NCBI RefSeq assembly: GCF_000317045.1
Contig: NC_019703.1
Span: 3,728,934-3,792,933 of the forward strand
Direction of reading: 5' to 3'
Length of the DNA stretch: 64,000 nucleotides
DNA from: Geitlerinema sp. PCC 7407
Lineage (GTDB): Bacteria > Cyanobacteriota > Cyanobacteriia > PCC-7407
Shown here piece after piece: positions 63,032 through 64,000 of this stretch. Position 1 is the first letter of the stretch. Each line of letters opens with the position of its first letter. Made by a program: the position numbers and the translations under genes. The notes below the pieces were generated by a model, which saw only the letters and a list, made by a program, of their open reading frames with translations, was not told the origin of the DNA and made no database searches.

Positions 63032-63439
63032 GTTTCATTTGCTACCAGCGATAACAGAGGACATACTAGGAGCGGACAAGCTAAGTACAGTCCTCTAAAG
63101 CGCTGTGCCATTTGGCTTCTCGCAGGGCTCCAGAGCAGACCTTCGATCGCCTCAAGCCCCGATTGGATGCTCTCGAGGCCGTGATCTAGAGGAACCCTAC
63201 TTGAGAGCTGACACAGCCGAACCTCCAAGTCCAGGGACCGCTAACTGCTTCCTGCGCTTTCCTGACAAAGGCAGCCGTCCTCTCGTAGAGCTCACGGAAG
63301 GTGCTAAGTCGGGAAAGAAACACCTTCGTCACGGTGCCTTTTGAGGCTCCCTGCCGCAGGACAGATTCTTGTCGTCGCTCGACTCTACTATGCTGGATCC
63401 GAGCCGCTTCGCATTCTCTAGCTCCGCGTGCGTTGTCGA
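63032..63439. other. Intergenic region with unassigned open frames
   Basis: About 400 bases between the InrS-like gene and the CHASE gene. Minus-strand frames (63028-63228 and about 63190-63335) encode helical-looking peptides split by a stop and a frame change, possibly a decayed gene. No family is recognised. Confidence 0.35.
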
Positions 63440-64000
63440 ATGTCTCGAGATTTTTTTTCTCCCCCTATTTGGTTTCGTCGCACCTGGATTCCCTATCTTG
63501 CTCTTGCAACCGCTCTGAGTTTGACGTTCACGGTGGCACTCTACAGTGCACGGGTTACCGAAGCCCGAGAGCAGTTGCGCTTTGAGAGTCATGTCCGCCG
63601 GACCAAGCGAGATATTTCAGCCCGCATGGATACCTATATTGCGCTGCTGCGGGGCACGAGCGGTCTCTTTGCTGCCAGCAATGACGTCAGTCTGAGGCGC
63701 TTTCAGGCTTACATCAATCAGCTTGATCTGGGGCGCTATTACGAAGGCATTCAGGGAATTGGATTTTCTCAGCGAGTGGCGCCCGCTGAGCGAGAGGGTC
63801 TGGTGCGTCGGCTGCGCAGCGAGTTCGCCAGCGGGCTGGCCAGCGATCTCGCCAGCACGTTCGCCATTACTCCCGCCTATGAGCGAGATGAGTATCACGT
63901 CATTGTGTACCTTGAGCCGCTCGATGAGCGCAATCGGGCGGCTTTGGGCTATGACATGTTCACGGATAAGACGCGGCGGTTTGCGATGGAGCAGGCCCGA
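63440..64000 (+). CDS. CHASE-domain sensor protein, 5' part only
   Basis: 187 codons from ATG 63440 to the window edge. A membrane helix (YLALATALSLTFTVALYSA) precedes a CHASE domain (GLFAASNDVSLRRFQAYINQ, YYEGIQGIGFSQRV, YFEP-like VYLEPLDERNRAALGYDMF). CHASE sensors precede histidine kinase, GGDEF or adenylate cyclase output domains; the output part lies beyond the window. Confidence 0.85.
   Translation, partial: MSRDFFSPPIWFRRTWIPYLALATALSLTFTVALYSARVTEAREQLRFESHVRRTKRDISARMDTYIALLRGTSGLFAASNDVSLRRFQAYINQLDLGRYYEGIQGIGFSQRVAPAEREGLVRRLRSEFASGLASDLASTFAITPAYERDEYHVIVYLEPLDERNRAALGYDMFTDKTRRFAMEQAR

Noticed and set aside
63230-63290. Minus-strand GTCAGG...GGAAGCAG resembling the SRP RNA (4.5S) conserved loop
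   Set aside because: The UCC/GGA stem with its tetraloop cannot form in the 8 bases between the two halves, and no flanking helix was found.

Overview
The window is cyanobacterial chromosome. The palindrome GCGATCGC (HIP1) recurs throughout, codon use is GC-rich, and many genes are cyanobacterial or phototroph families: BtpA, HemJ, PucC-type MFS, VKOR-thioredoxin fusion, DUF2811, DUF3082, the rimO-crhR pair and a Mo-nitrogenase C-terminal orphan. A GC-rich filamentous lineage is plausible, but no marker here fixes the genus. No tRNA, rRNA or CRISPR array was recognised.

Layout. 0-2 kb: an IS605-type element with divergent tnpB and tnpA. 2-3.7 kb: an orphan Mo-nitro_C gene, then a long AT-rich gap. 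3.7-12.7 kb: a TIR-like protein, MltA, a CPA1 antiporter, CobI, a TonB-like protein, and a heptose kinase overlapping RfbB. 12.7-14.6 kb: two PEP-CTERM exported proteins. 14.8-20.2 kb: recJ and the rsmA-ispE run. 20.5-22.8 kb: an FeS photolyase next to a phased cluster of cyanobacterial-type DnaA boxes with AT-rich DNA after it, a candidate oriC. 23-33 kb: hemJ, an acyl-CoA dehydrogenase-like gene, mfd, a CHASE2-PAS-GGDEF cyclase, VKOR and btpA. 33.5-39.1 kb: rimO-crhR, then pucC overlapping an inositol monophosphatase-family gene. 39-48 kb: a lipoprotein, DevA/DevC-like ABC genes without DevB, ygfZ, an alcohol dehydrogenase, cysK and a 1-Cys peroxiredoxin. 47.9-51.8 kb: two 1350-bp direct copies of a tnpB-only (IS1341-type) element, the second with a nonsense codon; each carries an SD-like GGAGG beside its terminal ATGA. 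52.4-60.6 kb: a lipid-like gene group. 61-64 kb: an HhoA-type protease, an InrS/CsoR-like regulator and the start of a CHASE sensor.

The most interesting unit is 52.4-57.2 kb on the minus strand: Rieske oxygenase, alpha-oxoamine synthase, GNAT-like acyltransferase and extended SDR. The last three match, by family and operon form, the condensation, N-acylation and reduction steps of bacterial ceramide (or related sulfonolipid) synthesis, which is not a standard cyanobacterial pathway. A GH3 adenylating enzyme and an MFS exporter lie next to it. This reading is inferred from family and order only.
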